Part shown: positions 40,567 to 43,419 of the stretch, piece after piece
How positions within the stretch are numbered: the stretch's first letter is position 1
Layout of the letters: every line of letters starts with the position of its first letter
Source of the DNA: Rhodospirillales bacterium
Lineage (GTDB): Bacteria > Pseudomonadota > Alphaproteobacteria > Rhodospirillales > Defluviicoccaceae
Assembly (NCBI GenBank): GCA_016793925.1
Contig: JAEULH010000013.1
Location: forward strand, 1 to 43,419
Direction of reading: 5' to 3'
Length of the DNA: 43,419 nucleotides
The notes under the pieces: generated by a model
What the model saw: the letters and a program-made list of their open reading frames with translations, nothing else
The model's database searches: none
What the model was told of the DNA's origin: nothing
Made by a program: the position numbers and the translations under genes

Positions 40567-42792
40567 ATGCACCCCCCGCGAAGAGCGCTTCGAACGCTGG
40601 GCGCCGCCTTGGCAGCCACGGCAATGGCCGCTGTCGTCGATCCGAATCTGGCGTTTGCCCAGTCGGCGAACGGCCCTCAGCCGTCGACGATCGCGCAACC
40701 GGCGAAGAAGGCACGGCCGGCGCAGGGGGGACAACAGGCGCCGGCACAGCCGCCGCCCATCGATTTCACCGCCGATCAGGTGACATACGACAGCGAGCGC
40801 GGTCTCATCCGCGCCACCGGCAACGTCGAGGCGGTTCGTCAGGACACGCAGCTTTTCGCCGAGACAATCATCTACGATCAGCCCAATGACCTGATGACCG
40901 CGATCGGCGAGGTGGTCATCGCCGAGCCGACCGGCGAGACCCTCTTCGGCGATCGGGTCGAGCTGACCGGGGATCTCAAGACCGGGCTCGTCAACAATTT
41001 GCGCGCGATTCTCAAGGACGGGGCCAGACTGAGCGCCAACCGCGCCCGGCTGGAGAACGGCAATCGGACCGTCGGCCGAGAAGGCACCTACACGCCGTGC
41101 GACGTCTGCGCGGAGAACCCGGCGCGGCCGCCGCTGTGGCAGATCCGCGCCGCCAAGGTCGTTCACGATCGCGAAGAACGGACCATCACGCTCAACGACG
41201 CATGGCTTGAAGTCGGCGGCTTTCCGACCCTCTACACCCCGTATCTTTCGCTTCCCGACCCGACCGTGAAGAGAAAGTCCGGGTTCGTCACCCCCAGCTT
41301 CGGCAGCTCGTCCGACTTCGGGCCGTTCATCCAGACTCCCTACTTCTGGGCGATCTCGCCCAGCGAGGATGCGACGATCACTCCCTGGTGGCGCCTCCAG
41401 GAGCCGCCCGTTCTCGAAGGCGAGTACCGACGCGACCTCGAGCACGGCATCATCGCCGGCACCGGCAGCGTGACAAGCGACTCCGACCAGGGGGCGCGCG
41501 GCCACATCTTCGCCCGGGGCCGCTATGACATCGACGAGATGTGGCGCGCCGGCGCGGATCTCTATCGCGCCTCTGATCGCACCTACCTGCGCCAATACGA
41601 CTTCAGCGACGACCGGACGCTCACTTCGCGGCTGTACGCGGAAGCGTTCAACAACCAGAGCTACTTTGTCGCCAACACCTATGCTTTCGACGAGCTGTCG
41701 AGCGACATCAACCAGTCGAGCGTGCCGTTCGTCCTGCCCCAGCTCTCTTTCTACGGCAATGTCAACGGGCCGTTCGACAGCCGCCTGTTGATGCACACCG
41801 ACGCGTTGTCTCTGGTCCGCGACGACGGCCAGGACACGCGGCGTTTGTCCCAGCGGGTCCAGTGGGATGTGCCCATGCGCGGCGCCATCGGCGACATGTA
41901 CACATTCTCCACGGCGTTTTGGGCGGACGGCTACGAGGTCAACGACTTCGTCCCGCCCGGCGACAGCCGCAACTTCAACGGCTTCAGCGGGCGCGCGTTT
42001 CCGCAGGTCGGCGTCGACTGGCGACTGCCGCTGGTCAAGGCCGGAACCAGCGTCCAGCAACTCCTCCAGCCGCGGATCGAGTTCATCGCCGCCCCCGACG
42101 CCGGAAACCCGAACAGGATCCCGGACGAGGACAGTCAGTCGTTCGAGTTCGACGAAACCAACCTGTTCGGCTTCGACCGGTTCGCCGGCCTGGACGTCGT
42201 CGAGCCGGGCGCGCGCTTCAATTACGGCCTCGAGTGGGATCTGTTCGCCAACAACGGCGCCAGCGCCTCGGTCATCCTGGGGCAGGTCTACCGCTTCAAG
42301 CAGAGCGACGTATTCCCCGAGAATTCCGGCCTGACGGAGAATTTTTCGGATTACGTCGCAGCGGTGGATCTGTCGCCGACGCCGTGGTTCGACCTGCTTT
42401 ACCGCACGCGGGTCGACAAGGACAACTTTTCGCCGCGCCGCAACGAGATCGGCAGTCGCATCGGCGTCGACGCGCTCAGCCTCGACGCCCGCTACGTGTT
42501 CTTCGCCAAAGGCGACGAGTTCAGCAAAGGTCGCGAAGAGGTCAGCCTGGCCTTGCGCACCCAGTGGACACGCTACTGGTCGAGCCAGATCTACGGCATT
42601 CGCGACCTCTCCGGCGGCGGCGTCTGGCGACGCGCGGGCCTCCGCCTGATGTACGAAGACGAATGCATCGAGGCCTCCGCCGAATTTCGGCGCAAGGACT
42701 ACAACGAGCAGGACCTGCAGCCGTCGAACGCCTTCATCGTTCGCATTGGGCTCAAGACCCTTGGCGCTTTCGGCGGCGGGTTCAAACCGTAG
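40567..42792 (+). CDS. lptD: LPS-assembly protein LptD
   Basis: The 741-residue protein has a signal peptide ending near LAFAQS. An OstA/LptA-like domain follows (FTADQVTYDSERGLIRATGN ... GDRVELTGDLKTG), then the LptD beta-barrel (WWRLQEPPVLEGEYR, then many aromatic-rich strands) to a C-terminus ending in a Phe-Gly-Gly-Gly-Phe strand. Paired Cys residues, CDVC near residue 180 and Cys in YEDECIEAS near the end, fit the inter-domain disulfides. It inserts lipopolysaccharide in the outer membrane with LptE. The usual surA-pdxA-ksgA neighbours do not follow; an RTX gene does, so the locus has been rearranged. Confidence 0.95.
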   Translation: MHPPRRALRTLGAALAATAMAAVVDPNLAFAQSANGPQPSTIAQPAKKARPAQGGQQAPAQPPPIDFTADQVTYDSERGLIRATGNVEAVRQDTQLFAETIIYDQPNDLMTAIGEVVIAEPTGETLFGDRVELTGDLKTGLVNNLRAILKDGARLSANRARLENGNRTVGREGTYTPCDVCAENPARPPLWQIRAAKVVHDREERTITLNDAWLEVGGFPTLYTPYLSLPDPTVKRKSGFVTPSFGSSSDFGPFIQTPYFWAISPSEDATITPWWRLQEPPVLEGEYRRDLEHGIIAGTGSVTSDSDQGARGHIFARGRYDIDEMWRAGADLYRASDRTYLRQYDFSDDRTLTSRLYAEAFNNQSYFVANTYAFDELSSDINQSSVPFVLPQLSFYGNVNGPFDSRLLMHTDALSLVRDDGQDTRRLSQRVQWDVPMRGAIGDMYTFSTAFWADGYEVNDFVPPGDSRNFNGFSGRAFPQVGVDWRLPLVKAGTSVQQLLQPRIEFIAAPDAGNPNRIPDEDSQSFEFDETNLFGFDRFAGLDVVEPGARFNYGLEWDLFANNGASASVILGQVYRFKQSDVFPENSGLTENFSDYVAAVDLSPTPWFDLLYRTRVDKDNFSPRRNEIGSRIGVDALSLDARYVFFAKGDEFSKGREEVSLALRTQWTRYWSSQIYGIRDLSGGGVWRRAGLRLMYEDECIEASAEFRRKDYNEQDLQPSNAFIVRIGLKTLGAFGGGFKP

Positions 42793-42848
42793 CCGAATCA
42801 AGGACGGTCCAAGTCCTGGCCATAGCGCCAAGCCTGGACAGCCCGTTG

Positions 42849-42877
42849 TTTACCTCGAGCGGGATGGCGTTTATTAT
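42849..42877 (+). promoter_or_regulatory. Candidate promoter of the RTX-like gene
   Basis: TTTACC (42849-42854) and TATTAT (42872-42877) are 17 bases apart in an AT-rich patch about 150 bases before the RTX-like start. Confidence 0.4.
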
Positions 42878-43023
42878 ATTTCACCCTGCAAGATCCATAT
42901 TTTGAAGCCTGGGGGCGTATCGCCAACCCGCCAGGGTAGAGGCGCTATTCCACATCCCCCCATCAGTGCGGTCAGACTCGTCGCCGGGCGAAACTCCAAC
43001 TCGATGCAGGAGGGGAGTTCGTC

Positions 43024-43419
43024 ATGGCTCGATATACCGGTACGAACGCGGCTGACACGATCAGCCCCGACCTTGTTTCCCAAGGCGTGATCCGGGTTCC
43101 CGAGAACAGCAAACCGTCGGCGGCGGCGGACACGATCAACGGGCTCGGCGGCAACGACATCCTCGACGGCGGTGGCGGCGCCGACGTTATTGCCGGCGGC
43201 GATGGCAACGACACGGTCTCGGTTTCGGGAGCGGGTAGCGTCGTCCATGGCGACGCCGGGCGTGACCAGATCACGATCGCGCCTGCTGGCATCCTCTCGC
43301 CACAGGTGGCGGACCCCGATGCGTTCACACTCGGACGGAACCTGACGGCCGCCTTTCCCGGAGCCACGTTGTCGGTCACGGGCGAGCCGAACACCGCGGT
43401 CATCGCAGCCAACGGCATC
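43024..43419 (+). CDS. RTX-type calcium-binding repeat protein (start only)
   Basis: From ATG 43024, behind AGGAGGGGAG, an open frame of 132 codons runs off the window. It begins MARYTGTNAADTIS and has glycine-Asp nonapeptide repeats of RTX/hemolysin type: INGLGGNDILDGGGGADVIA, then GGDGNDTVSVSG. These bind calcium in proteins secreted by type I systems. The next part (from about residue 85) is not repeat-like. The rest of the protein and its function are outside the window. Confidence 0.8.
   Translation, partial: MARYTGTNAADTISPDLVSQGVIRVPENSKPSAAADTINGLGGNDILDGGGGADVIAGGDGNDTVSVSGAGSVVHGDAGRDQITIAPAGILSPQVADPDAFTLGRNLTAAFPGATLSVTGEPNTAVIAANGI

Noticed and set aside
40255-42831. 858-codon minus-strand frame opposite lptD
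   Set aside because: LptD on the plus strand is recognisable from signal peptide to barrel end; the opposite frame has no family features.

Overview
The window is GC-rich, tightly packed bacterial DNA, most likely from an alphaproteobacterium of Rhodospirillales/Rhizobiales type. This is inferred from the fbcFBC-type cytochrome bc1 operon, a PQQ alcohol dehydrogenase with its c-550 partner, the MHS, Tct and AEC transporters, a DUF1127 peptide and LptD. No species-level marker can be read by eye.

Layout. 1-1172: end of a surface-polysaccharide locus (flippase start, methyltransferase). 1357-1434: tRNA-His(GTG). 1639-5848: an IclR regulator, acyl-CoA dehydrogenase, family III CoA-transferase and shikimate dehydrogenase in one overlapping operon. 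6192-9222: a DUF1127 peptide, then a leftward operon with an AEC carrier, a second AroE-type dehydrogenase and a Tct transporter that a deletion reduced to a tctC start joined to a tctA 3' half. 9506-12745: glutamate decarboxylase, a class II glutamine amidotransferase and a membrane protein. 13046-15913 (minus): a QuiC-type dehydroshikimate dehydratase/HPPD-like fusion and a LysR regulator. 16080-27226 (plus): HMG-CoA-lyase-like protein, TIM-barrel isomerase/dehydratase, acylating aldehyde dehydrogenase, ThDP enzyme, type II dehydroquinase, two ATP-citrate-lyase-like subunits and an MHS permease. An AEC gene follows that is broken by an internal deletion and by an IS1595/ISXO2-type element (27883-30103). 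30198-34157: DUF2270 protein, MarC, UvrB. 34179-37213: a GNAT remnant, cytochrome c, PQQ alcohol dehydrogenase and its c-550 cytochrome. 37548-42792: petA-petB-petC, then lptD. 43024-end: start of an RTX-type protein.

How it fits together. Several enzymes that handle quinate/shikimate intermediates (two AroE types, AroQ, a QuiC type) lie beside enzymes that do not belong to the usual protocatechuate route: a ThDP C-C lyase/hydrolase candidate, an acylating aldehyde dehydrogenase, an HMG-CoA-lyase-like protein and an ATP-citrate-lyase-like pair. Quinate carries the same tertiary alpha-hydroxy acid with two flanking CH2 groups as citrate, so a ring-opened quinate would be a citrate analogue. 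I propose, as inference only, a non-aromatising quinate/shikimate pathway in which the ring is opened, the product is thioesterified, and the chain is cut by the citrate-lyase-like enzyme. Supporting oddities are a QuiC-type protein lacking its metal-ligand Asp (Gly165) and a citrate-lyase-like protein with Asn at a catalytic His position. Two transporters around the cluster are decayed.
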